A stretch of DNA of 64,000 nucleotides from Neorhizobium sp. (GCA_028283725.1 JAPWKC010000004.1:682001-746000); one strand, 5' to 3'; counted from the stretch's first letter, positions 44,361-54,802 are shown. Notes: generated from the letters alone by a model not told the origin. Made by a program: numbers and translations.

Positions 44361-44858
44361 TCAGGCCTTCTTGGCGTCGCCGCGGACCTGCTTGGCGATG
44401 CGGTCGAGAACGGCATTGACGATGCGCGGCTCGTCTTCCTCGAAGAAGGCGCGGGCAATCTCGACATATTCGGTGACGATGACCGGAATGGGCACGTCCT
44501 TGCGCTCGATGATCTCGAACGTGCCGGCGCGCAGGATGGCGCGCAGCGTCGAATCGAGACGCGACAGCGGCCAGTCTTCCTGCAGCGACGAGCGGATGAC
44601 CGGGTCGATCTTGGTCTGGTCACGCACGACGCCTGCGACGATCGAGCGGAACCAAGATGGGTCGGCCTTCAGGTAGGTGTCGCCATCGAGTTCCTGGCCA
44701 AGACGATGGGCCTCGTATTCGGCCACGACTTCCAGCACACCGGTGCCACCGACATCCATCTGGTAAAGCGCCTGCACGGCCGCAAGGCGCGCGGCGCCCC
44801 GCTGGTTGACCGGTTTGATCGGCTGTCCGTCTTCGCGGGTCATCGGCTCAACCACCAT
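44361..44858 (-). CDS. nusB: Transcription antitermination factor NusB
   Basis: A 165-residue NusB with the family segments [49 protein letters not shown] and [32 protein letters not shown]. It binds boxA RNA with NusE during rRNA transcription. It overlaps the end of ribH by 11 bases, so it is the last gene of the riboflavin operon, as in many alphaproteobacteria. Confidence 0.95.
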   Translation of the reverse strand: MVVEPMTREDGQPIKPVNQRGAARLAAVQALYQMDVGGTGVLEVVAEYEAHRLGQELDGDTYLKADPSWFRSIVAGVVRDQTKIDPVIRSSLQEDWPLSRLDSTLRAILRAGTFEIIERKDVPIPVIVTEYVEIARAFFEEDEPRIVNAVLDRIAKQVRGDAKKA

Positions 44859-45306
44859 TCAGCTTGGCGCGGAGCGCAATCATGGTGAGAGCGGCGCGCG
44901 CAGCAAAGCCACCCTTGTCCTTGTCGGACCGGCGGGCACGCGCCCAGGCCTGATCCTCGTTCTCGACGGTCATGATGCCGTTGCCGATAGCAAGCGATTC
45001 CGACACGGCCATATCCATCAGCGCGCGCGAGGATTCGTTGGCAACGATATCGAAATGGTAGGTCTCGCCACGGATGACCATGCCGAGCGCGACGAAGCCG
45101 TGATATTCGGTGCCGCCCTGATCACCTGCATCAAGCGCCATGGCGATTGCCGGCGGGATTTCGAGCGCGCCCATGACGGTCACGACGTCATAGGTGGCAC
45201 CGGCTTCTTCGAGCGCCTTGGTCGCACCCTCGAGGAGAGCGTCGGCCATATCATCGTAGAAGCGTGCCTCGACGATAAGAAGATGCGGCTTTTGGGTGTC
45301 GGACAT
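44848..45306 (-). CDS. ribH: 6,7-dimethyl-8-ribityllumazine synthase
   Basis: A 152-residue lumazine synthase starting [28 protein letters not shown]. It has [14 protein letters not shown], the catalytic region [21 protein letters not shown], and [15 protein letters not shown]. It makes the direct precursor of riboflavin. 141 bases separate it from ribE, with no FMN riboswitch seen in that gap; it overlaps nusB. Confidence 0.95.
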   Translation of the reverse strand: MSDTQKPHLLIVEARFYDDMADALLEGATKALEEAGATYDVVTVMGALEIPPAIAMALDAGDQGGTEYHGFVALGMVIRGETYHFDIVANESSRALMDMAVSESLAIGNGIMTVENEDQAWARARRSDKDKGGFAARAALTMIALRAKLNGG

Positions 45307-45447
45307 GGGGTTTCCTGATCTTTTGCAGCCAATAGCGAGATGTGGGCTGACATTTGGACGGGTCAAACCACGCCGCACGGTCGTTGGCAAGTTTTTTTCA
45401 CGCAGGGCTGTTGCGCAGAGACAATCCGCAGGGCAGCGGCAGCGCGC

Positions 45448-46059
45448 TCAGCGCTGCGGAAATTCCGCCAGACGCGCCGCATAACGGGCCATCGTGTCGA
45501 TCTCGAAATTGATGCTGTCGCCCGGCTTGCGGTCGCCCCAGGTAGTCACCTGCAGCGTATGACGGATGAGGAGCACGTCAAAATCGGTGCCGTCGACGGC
45601 ATTGACCGTCAGCGACGTCCCGTCGAGCGCAACCGAGCCCTTGGGTGCCACGAAGCGGGCAAAGGCTTCCGGCACACGCAGGCGGATACGCACCGCCTCG
45701 CCTTCTGGCTCGATCGAGAGAATTTCGGCCGTGCCATCGACATGGCCCGACACGATATGGCCGCCGAGTTCGTCGCCGATCTTCAAGGCGCGTTCGAGGT
45801 TGATGCGGGTGCCCTCGCCCCACGAGGCGATGGTGGTCAGACGCAGCGCCTCTTCCCATGCCTCGACCTCGAACCAGCGCTCGTTGCTTCCCTCTTCGGG
45901 AAGTTTCGTCACTGTGAGACAGACGCCGCCATGGGCAATCGAAGCGCCCATATCGATGTTCGCCGGGTCGTAATTGGTGGCGATGCGGAGCTTGATGCCC
46001 TCGTCCAGCGGGGTCTTTGCCGCGACAGTGCCGACATCGGTGACGATACCCGTGAACAT
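45448..46059 (-). CDS. ribE: Riboflavin synthase (alpha subunit)
   Basis: A 203-residue two-lobed riboflavin synthase starting MFTGIVTDVGTV. The N-lobe has SIAHGGVCLTV and the C-lobe repeats the pattern with SVALDGTSLTVNAVDGTDFDVLLIRHTL. It dismutates two lumazine molecules to riboflavin. The start shares one base with the ribD stop, indicating coupling. Confidence 0.95.
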   Translation of the reverse strand: MFTGIVTDVGTVAAKTPLDEGIKLRIATNYDPANIDMGASIAHGGVCLTVTKLPEEGSNERWFEVEAWEEALRLTTIASWGEGTRINLERALKIGDELGGHIVSGHVDGTAEILSIEPEGEAVRIRLRVPEAFARFVAPKGSVALDGTSLTVNAVDGTDFDVLLIRHTLQVTTWGDRKPGDSINFEIDTMARYAARLAEFPQR

Positions 46060-47156
46060 CAAAAACCTCTTTCGTATTCGAAACAACGGTCGCGGCCGAT
46101 GCGTTCGGCGCGAACCCCATGAAATCCGGATGGGATATCGGATGGCGTGACGGGCGATTCAAGTCCGCCTTCGCCGATCACCGCGTCGGACTCGAAGATT
46201 ACCAGGCGATCGACCAGCCCGGCATCCAGAAAGGCGCGGGCAACATGCGCCCCACCCTCGACCATGAGCGAGGAAATGCCGCGCTTGGCGAGGTTCTCCA
46301 GAAGATCGGCAAGCGATGCGGCCTGCAGGATCTCGACACCGGCCGACATCAGCGCCCGAAGCTTGGTCTCGTCGCCGACCCGGTCCTGGCAGAACGGGTC
46401 CGTCACGGCGACGACCGGCACGATGCTGGCCGTCGTGACCAGACGGGAATTGAGCGGCAGTTCCAGGCGGCGATCAAGAACGATGCGCAGCGGCGAACGA
46501 TCCTCGAGGCCGGCCAGGCGCACGGTGAGATCGGAATCATCGCTGAAGACAGTGCCGATGCCGACGAGGATCGCGTCGCTTTCGGCGCGCATCCGGTGAA
46601 CGATGGTGCGGGTGTTTTCGCCGGTGATCGCCACTTCCGCGCCGCGACGACCGAGCATGCCATCGGACGAAAGCGCCAGTTTCAGAGTCACATAGGGGCG
46701 TCCCCTCACCTGCCGCGAGAGATAGGCGGCGAGCGCCCGGCGCCCTTCATCCGCCATCAGGCCGGTCTCGACCGAGATGCCGGCTTCACGCAGGATGGCA
46801 AGGCCGCGGCCGGCGACACGCGGATCGGGATCGTCGAGGCAGACAACGACGCGGGCAACGCCTGCCGCCACCAGCGCATTGGCGCAGGGCGGCGTCTTGC
46901 CGTAATGCGAGCAGGGTTCGAGCGTGACATAGGCGGTGGCGCCACGGGCCTTCTCGCCGGCAATCGCGAGCGCCTGGGTTTCGGCATGGGGGCGGCCGCC
47001 GACGGCGGTGACGGCCTCGCCGACGATATCGCCATCCTTGACGATGACGCAGCCGACCGAAGGGTTGGTGCCGGTGAGGCCGGTATGGGTGCGCGAGAGG
47101 CTGAGAGCAGCCGCCATATAGCGCCGGTCTTGCGCCTCGCCCACCGTCAGGCTCAT
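46059..47156 (-). CDS. ribD: Bifunctional riboflavin deaminase/reductase RibD
   Basis: A 365-residue two-domain enzyme. The N-terminal deaminase has zinc ligands in GGRPHAETQAL and EPCSHYGKTPPC. The C-terminal reductase begins near residue 148 (RPYVTLKLALSSDGM). It performs the second and third steps of riboflavin synthesis. It starts 4 bases after the nrdR stop, in the glyA-nrdR-ribD-ribE-ribH-nusB block. Confidence 0.95.
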   Translation of the reverse strand: MSLTVGEAQDRRYMAAALSLSRTHTGLTGTNPSVGCVIVKDGDIVGEAVTAVGGRPHAETQALAIAGEKARGATAYVTLEPCSHYGKTPPCANALVAAGVARVVVCLDDPDPRVAGRGLAILREAGISVETGLMADEGRRALAAYLSRQVRGRPYVTLKLALSSDGMLGRRGAEVAITGENTRTIVHRMRAESDAILVGIGTVFSDDSDLTVRLAGLEDRSPLRIVLDRRLELPLNSRLVTTASIVPVVAVTDPFCQDRVGDETKLRALMSAGVEILQAASLADLLENLAKRGISSLMVEGGAHVARAFLDAGLVDRLVIFESDAVIGEGGLESPVTPSDIPSGFHGVRAERIGRDRCFEYERGF

Positions 47157-47160
47157 CGCC

Positions 47161-47640
47161 TTACAACTCCCCGCCCGGATCGCGGGCGATCTTGGCGTTG
47201 ATCTCGGAAATCACCTTTTCGAAATCTTCCGCATGGGAGAAATCGCGATAGACCGAGGCGTATCGGACGAAGGCCACGTCATCGAGGCTCTTTAACGCTT
47301 CAAGCACCTGCAAGCCGATCTCTTCCGACGAGATTTCCGTCTCGCCGGAGCTTTCGAGCCGGCGCACGATGCCGGACACGGCCCGTTCGATGCGGTCGGC
47401 ATCGACGGGACGCTTTCGCAGCGCGATCTGGAACGAGCGGACCAGCTTGTTGCGGTCGAACGGCGCCTTGCGGCCGGTCTTCTTCAGCACCATCAGTTCG
47501 CGCAATTGCACGCGTTCGAAGGTGGTGAAGCGACCGCCGCAATCCGGGCAGATACGCCGCCGGCGGATGGAGGTATAATCCTCCGCCGGGCGCGAATCCT
47601 TCACCTGGGTGTCTTCCGAGCCGCAATAGGGGCAGCGCAT
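47161..47640 (-). CDS. nrdR: NrdR, repressor of ribonucleotide reductase genes
   Basis: A 159-residue regulator with an N-terminal zinc ribbon (cysteines 3, 6, 31 and 34) and an ATP-cone domain starting [27 protein letters not shown]. It senses ATP/dATP and represses nrd genes through NrdR boxes. Located between glyA and ribD, as usual in alphaproteobacteria. Confidence 0.96.
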   Translation of the reverse strand: MRCPYCGSEDTQVKDSRPAEDYTSIRRRRICPDCGGRFTTFERVQLRELMVLKKTGRKAPFDRNKLVRSFQIALRKRPVDADRIERAVSGIVRRLESSGETEISSEEIGLQVLEALKSLDDVAFVRYASVYRDFSHAEDFEKVISEINAKIARDPGGEL

Positions 47641-47676
47641 GCCTGATCCTCAGTCTGCTTGCATATACAGGTTGGA

Positions 47677-48966
47677 TTACATGTACGGGTACATCGGGAA
47701 ACGGCCCGTCAGAGCCATAACCTTTTCACGCACCGCAGCCTCGACGGCCGAATTGCCCTCGTCGGAATTGGCAGCCTTCAGGCCATCGAGAACCTCGACG
47801 ATGAGGTTGCCGATTTCCGTGAACTCGGCTTCCTTGAAGCCGCGCGTCGTGCCGGCCGGGGTGCCGAGACGCACGCCGGAGGTGACGAAGGGCTTTTCCG
47901 GGTCGAAGGGGATGCCGTTCTTGTTGCAGGTGACGAAGGCGCGGCCGAGAGCTGCCTCGGCGCGCTTGCCGGTGGCATTCTTCTTGCGAAGATCGACCAG
48001 CATCAGGTGGTTGTCGGTGCCGCCGGAGACGATGTCGAGGCCACCGGCCTTCAACGTATCGGACAGCGTCTTGGCGTTCTTGACGATCTGCGCCGCGTAG
48101 TCCTTGAAATCGGGCTGCAACGCTTCGCCGAAGGCGACGGCCTTGGCGGCGATGATATGCATCAGCGGGCCGCCCTGGAGGCCGGGGAAGACAGCCGAGT
48201 TGATCTTCTTGGCGATCGCCTCGTCATTGGTCAGAACGACGCCGCCGCGCGGGCCGCGGAGCGACTTGTGCGTCGTGGTCGTGGCGACATGGCAATGCGG
48301 GAACGGCGACGGATGCTGGCCACCGGCGACGAGGCCGGCGATATGGGCCATGTCGACCATCAGGTAGGCACCGACTTCATCGGCGATCTCGCGGAACTTC
48401 TGCCAGTCCCAGATGCGGGAATAGGCCGTGCCGCCGGCGATGATGAGCTTCGGCTTGTGCTCGCGGGCCTTTTTGGCCACATCTTCCATGTCGAGAAGGT
48501 GGTCGTCTTCGCGAACGCCGTAGGAGATGACGTTGAACCACTTGCCGGACATGTTGACCGGCGAGCCGTGCGTCAGGTGGCCACCCGAATTGAGGTCGAG
48601 GCCCATGAACGTGTCGCCCGGCTGCAGGAGCGCGAGGAAGACAGCCTGGTTCATCTGCGAACCGGAATTCGGCTGGACGTTGGCAAACTCGACGCCGAAC
48701 AGCTTCTTGGCGCGTTCGATCGCAAGCTCTTCCGCGATGTCGACGAACTGGCAGCCGCCGTAATAGCGCTTGCCCGGATAGCCTTCCGCGTATTTGTTGG
48801 TCATGATCGAGCCCTGGGCTTCGAGCACGGCGCGCGAGACGATGTTTTCGGAAGCGATCAGTTCGATCTCATGGCGCTGGCGTCCCAGTTCCTTCTCGAT
48901 CGCGCCGAAGATATCCGGATCGACTTCGGCAAGCGGGCGGGAGAAGAAAGCGTCTGTATTCGACAT
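47677..48966 (-). CDS. glyA: Serine hydroxymethyltransferase
   Basis: A 429-residue PLP enzyme converting serine to glycine with tetrahydrofolate. Visible motifs include [34 protein letters not shown], and the PLP lysine in [15 protein letters not shown] chose ATG 48966 (MSNTDAFF) because GAGGAG precedes it at about 9 bases; a TTG at 48972 is in frame too. It heads the block leading to nrdR and the riboflavin genes. Confidence 0.96.
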   Translation of the reverse strand: MSNTDAFFSRPLAEVDPDIFGAIEKELGRQRHEIELIASENIVSRAVLEAQGSIMTNKYAEGYPGKRYYGGCQFVDIAEELAIERAKKLFGVEFANVQPNSGSQMNQAVFLALLQPGDTFMGLDLNSGGHLTHGSPVNMSGKWFNVISYGVREDDHLLDMEDVAKKAREHKPKLIIAGGTAYSRIWDWQKFREIADEVGAYLMVDMAHIAGLVAGGQHPSPFPHCHVATTTTHKSLRGPRGGVVLTNDEAIAKKINSAVFPGLQGGPLMHIIAAKAVAFGEALQPDFKDYAAQIVKNAKTLSDTLKAGGLDIVSGGTDNHLMLVDLRKKNATGKRAEAALGRAFVTCNKNGIPFDPEKPFVTSGVRLGTPAGTTRGFKEAEFTEIGNLIVEVLDGLKAANSDEGNSAVEAAVREKVMALTGRFPMYPYM

Positions 48967-49089
48967 GGGCAAGGCTCCTCGAAAGGGTGGTCAGCAGATG
49001 GATGGCGTCTTAGCCTTACCACCGGGCAAGGGCAATACGCAGAGCGACATTTGCAGGCCCGAAGACGCGGAGACCCCCTGTCATCAAAC

Positions 49090-49124
49090 GAAAATGCCCT
49101 CCCCGCGACAGCGAAGGAGGGCAT
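49090..49124 (-). terminator. Terminator after the L,D-transpeptidase gene
   Basis: ATGCCCTCC (49094-49102) pairs with GGAGGGCAT (49116-49124). On the minus strand it is followed by TTTTCG. Confidence 0.8.
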
Positions 49125-49146
49125 CTCGATTACAAAACGGTCGTGC

Positions 49147-50475
49147 TTACTGCTGCACGGCGTCGGTCATGGCTGGTTGCGACTTTTCGATACCCGTCGT
49201 CGTCTGCAGCGCCAGTTCCTGATCGCCGTCGCGCTCGTAGATATCGTCGCGGAACTGCACCACGCCGTCCTTGGCAGACCAGGCGGTGATGTAGGCGAAA
49301 TAGACCGGAACTTCGTCGGTGATCTTGATCGGCGTGTTGACGCGGCTTGCGATGACGCTTTCGATGCGCTGGCGCGGCCATTCGGGCGTTTCGGAGAGGA
49401 GCCAGACGATCAGGTCACGAACGTTCTGAACGCGCACGCAACCGGAACTGTCGAAGCGCATCAGCTGGTTGAACAGGCCCTGCTCGGGCGTGTCGTGCAT
49501 GTATTCGTCGTTGGGGTTGTGGAAGTTGATCTTGGCCGACGCCATGGCGTTCATCTTGCCCGGATCCTGGCGGAACATCAGGTTCGGCGCCTTTTCGGCG
49601 CTCCAATCGACCGTCTCAGGCGCGACCTCGTTGCCCTTCGGGTCGAACAGACGAATGTTGCTGCGCGTCAGATAGCTCGGATCCTTGCGCATCAGCGGCA
49701 TGATATCCTTCTGGATGATCGAGCGCGGCGCAGTCCAGTACGGGTTAAGCGTGACGTTGTAGATCTTGGAATTGATGATGTGCGTCTGACGGCTGATACG
49801 GCCGACGACGGCGCTGTGGCGCAAAGCCACCTGGCCATCCTGCACGGCTTCCACATAGGTCGCCGGAATATTGACCATGACGTGGCGTCGGCCGAGATCG
49901 CCCTGGTAGGTCTGGAGGCGGATGAGGTTGGTATTCAGCTGTGCCAAGCGCACGTCGGCGGGAATGTTCATCGCCTTCAGCGTGAAATCGCCCATGACGC
50001 CATCGGCCGGAAGACCGTGACGCGCCTGGAAGCGCTTGACTGCACCATCGACATAGCTGTCGAAAGAATTGGACATGCCGGCTTCGCGCGGCAGATCGCC
50101 GACGATCGTCAGGCGCTGGCGAAGGGCCTGGACAGTGGGATCGACGACGCCGAGGCGCAGACGCTGCTGGCCCGGATTGACCTGCGGCCAGCCGCCGGCC
50201 GATGCGATCTGCTGATACTGGCCGATCGCCATCTGGATGTTCGGCACAGACTGCTGGCTGATAATCGGCGTATTGGAAAGCGTGCCGGTTGCGGTGCGCG
50301 ATACCTGCGCGTCGAACTGATCGTCCCAGCTACCGCGACCGCGGGCGTTGATGACGGAATCGAGCGTCGATTGCTGTGCAAGCGCCGGAGCGGCAAGCGC
50401 CGCAGCACCGGCCGTGAGGGCCGAACGCAACAGCATCCGGCGCGACAGATTTTCAGATCCCATCTTCTTCGACAT
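49147..50475 (-). CDS. ldtP: L,D-transpeptidase (YcbB-like; LdtP)
   Basis: A 442-residue periplasmic enzyme that forms 3-3 peptidoglycan cross-links or attaches proteins to it. The twin-arginine-like signal SRRMLLRSALTAGAAALAAPALA is followed by a peptidoglycan-binding domain (VDGAVKRFQARHGLPADGVMGDFTLKAM) and a YkuD catalytic domain with His in YMHDTPEQGLF and Cys in SSGCVRV. ldtR lies upstream on the same strand. In Liberibacter, LdtR has been shown to activate ldtP, which fits this order. Confidence 0.92.
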   Translation of the reverse strand: MSKKMGSENLSRRMLLRSALTAGAAALAAPALAQQSTLDSVINARGRGSWDDQFDAQVSRTATGTLSNTPIISQQSVPNIQMAIGQYQQIASAGGWPQVNPGQQRLRLGVVDPTVQALRQRLTIVGDLPREAGMSNSFDSYVDGAVKRFQARHGLPADGVMGDFTLKAMNIPADVRLAQLNTNLIRLQTYQGDLGRRHVMVNIPATYVEAVQDGQVALRHSAVVGRISRQTHIINSKIYNVTLNPYWTAPRSIIQKDIMPLMRKDPSYLTRSNIRLFDPKGNEVAPETVDWSAEKAPNLMFRQDPGKMNAMASAKINFHNPNDEYMHDTPEQGLFNQLMRFDSSGCVRVQNVRDLIVWLLSETPEWPRQRIESVIASRVNTPIKITDEVPVYFAYITAWSAKDGVVQFRDDIYERDGDQELALQTTTGIEKSQPAMTDAVQQ

Positions 50476-50968
50476 ATCCTTACCCGTTCAGCCCCATGGA
50501 GTATTTTCGTGTTTGTCCAAAACGCGAAAACGTCCAAAATGTTTCTTCTACGCAATCGCTCACGCACAGATGGTTTTCACCTTTGCGGGAATTGCTTCGA
50601 GGCGAGCAGAGAGGCTATCGGGATATGGTTAAGAAACCCCGCTTTGCATTCTCCAGACACCTCCTGCCCACCTTTTGAAAAGGCGGCGATCGAGACGTTG
50701 CTTGCCGGCTATTTTCCTAGATTGCGGGTCCCATACCAATATGGCCAATTCGTGTCAGTTGCATTCCGGTCACAGATGCGTGTTGTTGCGTGATTTCCGG
50801 CGCGTATGACGGGAATGCCGCAGATGATCAGCGTTATCGGCTCAGAACAGGCGTTTGCATGCGCGAAAACCGGAGACGCAGGGAGCGCTTCCGGTTTCTA
50901 TCGCTGATGGAGGTCTTATGCATCCCTGCCCGGCCCGGTGGATCAGGTCGCAGGAACGGTCATCATCA
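50476..50968. other. Intergenic region between ldtR and ldtP
   Basis: 493 bases without a gene. This is a long leader or promoter region for ldtP and probably holds the LdtR site. Within it, TTTTCG (50504-50509) and CGAAAA (50525-50530) form an inverted repeat 29 bases before the ldtP start. I cannot place an LdtR box with confidence. Confidence 0.55.
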
Positions 50969-51481
50969 TTACAGGCGATACAGGATCTGGTCGTTCCAGA
51001 AACGGTCGAGGCGCTGGAGCAGCTTGTTCATCTGGGAGAACTCGCCTTCGCCGATGCCGCCGACCTTTTCGATCGAGCCGATGTGGCGCTCGTAGAGCTT
51101 GGCGACGGTCTCGGCGACGGCCTGGCCTTCCGGCGTCAGGCTGATGCGGACCGAGCGGCGGTCGATGCGCGAACGCTGGTGGTTGATGAAGCCGAGGTCG
51201 ACAAGCTTCTTGACGTTGTAGGACACGTTGGAGCCGAGGTAGTAACCACGCGAGCGCAGCTCGCCGGCGGTCAGTTCGGAATTGCCGATGTTGAACAGAA
51301 GGAGCGCCTGCACTGCGTTGACATCATCGCGACCCTGGCGGTCGAACTCGTCCTTGATGACATCGAGAAGGCGGCGGTGAAGACGTTCGACCAGGTGCAG
51401 CGACTCCATGTAGAGCGAGCGGATCGTGTCTTCATGCTGGTCTGCGATTACGGGAGCCTGCGGCTTCAGCTTCGTGTTCAT
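50969..51481 (-). CDS. ldtR: LdtR, MarR-family regulator of L,D-transpeptidase
   Basis: A 170-residue MarR-type winged-helix protein starting MNTKLKPQAPVIADQHEDTIRSLYMESL. The recognition part is ELTAGELRSRGYYLGSNVSYNVKKLVDLGFINHQRSRIDRRSVRISLT. Length, sequence and position before ldtP match the LdtR group of Rhizobiales and Liberibacter, which responds to small molecules and osmotic stress. A sigma-70-like promoter is seen 170 bases upstream. Confidence 0.92.
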   Translation of the reverse strand: MNTKLKPQAPVIADQHEDTIRSLYMESLHLVERLHRRLLDVIKDEFDRQGRDDVNAVQALLLFNIGNSELTAGELRSRGYYLGSNVSYNVKKLVDLGFINHQRSRIDRRSVRISLTPEGQAVAETVAKLYERHIGSIEKVGGIGEGEFSQMNKLLQRLDRFWNDQILYRL

Positions 51482-51650
51482 TATAACTGCCTCACTGTTT
51501 GTTTGGCGGTGTGTTTGTTTGTTCCCGCCTTGAGACAGACCCTATCGAATGCACTTAAAATTCGACTTAAAACACTGGGTTAACGAAAGCCTACCGGATC
51601 ACTTCGAATTCCACCCCCTGTGGATACTTTCCGCAAGGGATGCATCTCAC

Positions 51651-51678
51651 CCTATATTTATCAATGACTTAGATGCAA
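51651..51678 (-). promoter_or_regulatory. Candidate sigma-70 promoter of ldtR
   Basis: On the minus strand TTGCAT (51678-51673), 16 bases, TATAGG (51656-51651). It lies between the ldtR start and the upstream membrane-protein gene. Confidence 0.5.
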
Positions 51679-51713
51679 AAATTCGGTCAAATTTCAGCTT
51701 CAAAGCTTTAATC

Positions 51714-52166
51714 TCAGGGTAAATCAATCCTTACCTGCTCGGCCTTTCGGCGCTCTTCGAGCCAGAAAGCGATGCGGAAGAAGACATAAAGAGCGGCCAC
51801 GACGATGTGTAGAATGGGCACAAGCACGTTGGCTCCGAAGATCTGCGGCCAGACCATATACATCGCAATCTGGACGGCGGCAGCGATCGTCCACAGGACC
51901 GCGCCCCAGGAGACTGCGAGCCAGAGGCCGAGGGAGGCGACGGGGAAAAGCACGGCCAGCGCCGAGGCCGCAACCTTCCAGGGAAGATCGAGGAGATCGA
52001 AGCGGGCGGCACCCTCAAGCGAATAGCCGACGAGCATCGCCCAGTATTGCAGGCCGAACCAGAAACACGAGATCGCAATCATCCGCAGGAAGATCACGAA
52101 CAGGATTTCGGTAAGCGAGCGCTTCGGGGTGGCGAGTGAATCGGTTTCCATGCTGCTATAATACAT
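51714..52166 (-). CDS. Four-segment membrane protein (DUF6163-like)
   Basis: A 150-residue inner-membrane protein with four hydrophobic segments (for example LTEILFVIFLRMIAISCFWFG and VLVPILHIVVAALYVFFRIAF) and a short charged tail. It resembles the DUF6163 proteins I recall beside ldtR and hemB in rhizobia. No function is known. ATG at 52166 or at 52151 is possible. It is divergent from hemB. Confidence 0.75.
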   Translation of the reverse strand: MYYSSMETDSLATPKRSLTEILFVIFLRMIAISCFWFGLQYWAMLVGYSLEGAARFDLLDLPWKVAASALAVLFPVASLGLWLAVSWGAVLWTIAAAVQIAMYMVWPQIFGANVLVPILHIVVAALYVFFRIAFWLEERRKAEQVRIDLP

Positions 52167-52287
52167 GGCGGCGCAAACGGAGGCGAGCCGCCATCAGGGT
52201 GCAATGCTGCTTTGGTCACAGCGCGATACTGAAAGCCGCCGACACATGATAAGGCATCGGCAAAAGACCACGAACGGAGACACCGTA

Positions 52288-53298
52288 ATGGACAAGACCC
52301 ACCTCGTCGACGAGATCACCGGCCACAGGCGCATGCGCCGCAACCGCAAGGCCGACTGGACACGTCGAATGGTGCAGGAAAACCGCCTCACCGTCGACGA
52401 CCTGATCTGGCCGATCTTCATCACCCACGGAACCGGGGTCAACGAGCCGCTGGCGGCCATGCCCGGCGTCAACCGGATGAGCATCGACATGGCGGTGGAG
52501 GCGGTGAAGGAAGCCGCCGATCTCGGTATTCCGGCGATCGCGCCCTTCCCCGATATCGAAATGGCGCTGCGCGACCAGACCGGTTCCGAGATCCTCAATC
52601 CCGACAATCTGATGAACCGGTTCATACGCGCGGTGAAGGCCTCTGTCCCCAATATCGGCCTCATCACCGATGTGGCGCTCGACCCGTTTACCAGCCACGG
52701 TCATGACGGCATCCTGCGCGATGGCGAGATCGTCAACGACGAGACGGTGGAACAGGTCGTCAAGGCGGCTATCCTGCAGGCGGAAGCCGGTTCCGACATC
52801 ATCTCGCCGTCGGAAATGATGGACGGCCGTATCGGCGCCATCCGCCGCGGCCTCGACGCCGCAGGGCATCAGGATGTCGGCATCATGTCTTACGCGACGA
52901 AATTCTCTTCCGGCTTCTACGGCCCGTATCGCGAGGCGATCAATACCGGCGGGCTGCTGAAGGGCGACAAGAACAGCTATTACATCTCGCCGGCCAACGG
53001 CACGGAAGCCATGCGCGACGCCGCCCTCGACGTGGAGGAAGGCGCCGACATGATGATGGTCAAGCCCGGCCTGCCCTATCTCGATATCTGTTGGCGCGTG
53101 AAGGAAGCCTTCGGGCTTCCGACCTATGCCTATCAGGTGTCGGGCGAATATGCGCAGATCAAGGCCGCGGCGATGAACGGCTGGATCGATGGCGATCGGG
53201 TGATGATGGAAACGCTTCTCTGTTTCAAGCGGGCCGGCTGCGACGGCATTCTCACCTATTTCGCGGTGGATGTGGCAAGGAAGCTCGCCAGGGGCTGA
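52288..53298 (+). CDS. hemB: Delta-aminolevulinic acid dehydratase, Mg-type
   Basis: A 336-residue porphobilinogen synthase for heme and cobalamin. The Schiff-base lysines are in SYATKFSSGFYGPYREA and MMVKPGLPYLD. The zinc-binding cysteines of E. coli HemB are replaced: the segment reads DVALDPFTSHGHDG, with Ala/Asp/Asp at the three Cys positions. This is the magnesium-dependent type known from Bradyrhizobium. Start at 52288 follows ACGGAGA. Confidence 0.95.
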   Translation: MDKTHLVDEITGHRRMRRNRKADWTRRMVQENRLTVDDLIWPIFITHGTGVNEPLAAMPGVNRMSIDMAVEAVKEAADLGIPAIAPFPDIEMALRDQTGSEILNPDNLMNRFIRAVKASVPNIGLITDVALDPFTSHGHDGILRDGEIVNDETVEQVVKAAILQAEAGSDIISPSEMMDGRIGAIRRGLDAAGHQDVGIMSYATKFSSGFYGPYREAINTGGLLKGDKNSYYISPANGTEAMRDAALDVEEGADMMMVKPGLPYLDICWRVKEAFGLPTYAYQVSGEYAQIKAAAMNGWIDGDRVMMETLLCFKRAGCDGILTYFAVDVARKLARG

Positions 53299-53378
53299 GG
53301 CTTTCCACACAAATGCCGGACTTGTGAAGGACCTGTTTCTCCCCATATGATTGGGGAGAAACAGGAGACCGACCCGCG

Positions 53379-53837
53379 ATGAGCCTCGAACGCAATCCGA
53401 CCTATGCCGCACCTGACGACTGGCGCGCCTATAGCGGCGTGTTGTCCCGTCGTATCTTCGCCTTTCTGCTCGACTATGTGATCGTGCTGCTGCTGTGCAT
53501 ACCGGCAGCGGTCATCGTGTTCTTTCTCGGCATCATCACGCTTGGCCTCGGCTTCATGCTCTATCCGGCCTTGTTCGTGATCGTGGCGCTTCTCTATTTC
53601 GGCATGACGCTTGGCGGCCCCTCGCAGGCATCACCCGGCATGCGCGCCATGGGGATCGCCATGCGCCGGGTCGATGGGCGCCGCATGGATTTCCTGACGG
53701 CGATGGTTCACACCGTCCTCTTCTGGATCATCAATTCGGTGCTGACGCCGCTCATCCTTCTGGCCGGCCTTTTCATCGAGCGATCGCGCCTCGTGCACGA
53801 CCTTCTGCTCGGCACCGTCACGATCCGCACGAGCTGA
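53379..53837 (+). CDS. RDD-family membrane protein
   Basis: A 152-residue protein with three to four membrane segments and the RDD signature (LSRRIFAFLLDYVIV, SPGMRAMGIAMRRVDGRRMDF). RDD proteins are small membrane proteins sometimes linked to ion exchange, but function here is not defined. It follows hemB by 80 bases on the same strand. Confidence 0.88.
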   Translation: MSLERNPTYAAPDDWRAYSGVLSRRIFAFLLDYVIVLLLCIPAAVIVFFLGIITLGLGFMLYPALFVIVALLYFGMTLGGPSQASPGMRAMGIAMRRVDGRRMDFLTAMVHTVLFWIINSVLTPLILLAGLFIERSRLVHDLLLGTVTIRTS

Positions 53838-54028
53838 TCGGCAACGGGATATCATGCCGCCGCGCTTGAACGCGGCGGGCTTTCTTCCAGCGGTCGCAGT
53901 CCTGCGACAATCGATGGATGTTTTCGCCGAAACCGCGCGCAACTCGCAAAACCACGCAGTTGACGTTTCGTGTTTATGCGCCATGGTATGACATTTATGG
54001 CAATCATTTCGGGACCCGCCGCGACCCC

Positions 54029-54787
54029 ATGAATACGCAGACGACGCCTTCACCGCAGTTCTATCTGACGGCACCGGCAGTTTGTCCCTATCTCCCCGGG
54101 GAGATGGAGAGAAAAGTCTTTACCCATCTGGTCGGGCCGCGCGCCGCCGAGATGAACGATCTCCTGACGCAGGGTGGTTTCCGCCGATCGCAGAACATCG
54201 CCTACCGGCCGGCCTGCGAGGCCTGCCGTGCCTGCGTTTCCGTGCGGATCCTCGCCAACGAATTTTCCCCGACCCGCTCGATGAAGCGCGTGGTGGCGGG
54301 AAATGGAGATATCGTTGCGTCGATCGGGCCGCCGCAGCCATCAACCGAACAGTTCTCGCTGTTTCGCCGCTATCTCGACAACCGCCACCAGCGCGGCGGC
54401 ATGTCGGACATGTCGGCGCTCGACTATGCGATCATGGTCGAGGACACGCATGTCAACTCGCGCGTCATCGAATACCGCATCCGCGCGCCGGGCTCCGGCA
54501 TCAGCGCCCAGCCGAAAGGCGAGCTGATCGCCGTCGCGCTTACCGACATGATGAGCGACGGGCTGTCGATGGTCTATTCCTTCTTCGATCCCGACCTCGA
54601 AAAGCGCTCGCTCGGGACGTTCATGATTCTCGACCATATCGCCCGCACCCAGACGCTCGGCCTGCCGCATGTCTATCTCGGCTACTGGGTGAAGGGGTCC
54701 CGAAAGATGGGGTACAAGACCCGCTACCAGCCGCAGGAACACCTGACGGCGCGCGGATGGGAGCTGGTGGCAGCCGACGCGGAATAG
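54029..54787 (+). CDS. bpt: Aspartate/glutamate leucyltransferase (N-end rule)
   Basis: A 252-residue Bpt-type aminoacyl-tRNA-protein transferase that adds leucine to N-terminal Asp or Glu, marking proteins for ClpAP. The conserved parts are [24 protein letters not shown], the cysteine motif [15 protein letters not shown], and [26 protein letters not shown] chose ATG 54029 ([10 protein letters not shown]), which gives the family length; the frame is open upstream. Downstream lies a toxin-antitoxin pair. Confidence 0.93.
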   Translation: MNTQTTPSPQFYLTAPAVCPYLPGEMERKVFTHLVGPRAAEMNDLLTQGGFRRSQNIAYRPACEACRACVSVRILANEFSPTRSMKRVVAGNGDIVASIGPPQPSTEQFSLFRRYLDNRHQRGGMSDMSALDYAIMVEDTHVNSRVIEYRIRAPGSGISAQPKGELIAVALTDMMSDGLSMVYSFFDPDLEKRSLGTFMILDHIARTQTLGLPHVYLGYWVKGSRKMGYKTRYQPQEHLTARGWELVAADAE

Positions 54788-54802
54788 CTCCGGCGACGAA
54801 TA

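Noticed and set aside
45307..45447. Possible FMN riboswitch in the riboflavin operon
   Set aside because: No RFN-type conserved sequence is visible in the gap between ribE and ribH.
47659..50793. 1044-codon open frame opposite glyA and ldtP
   Set aside because: It spans two well-identified genes and a terminator on the other strand and gives a low-complexity His/Asp/Arg-rich product, a typical antisense shadow.
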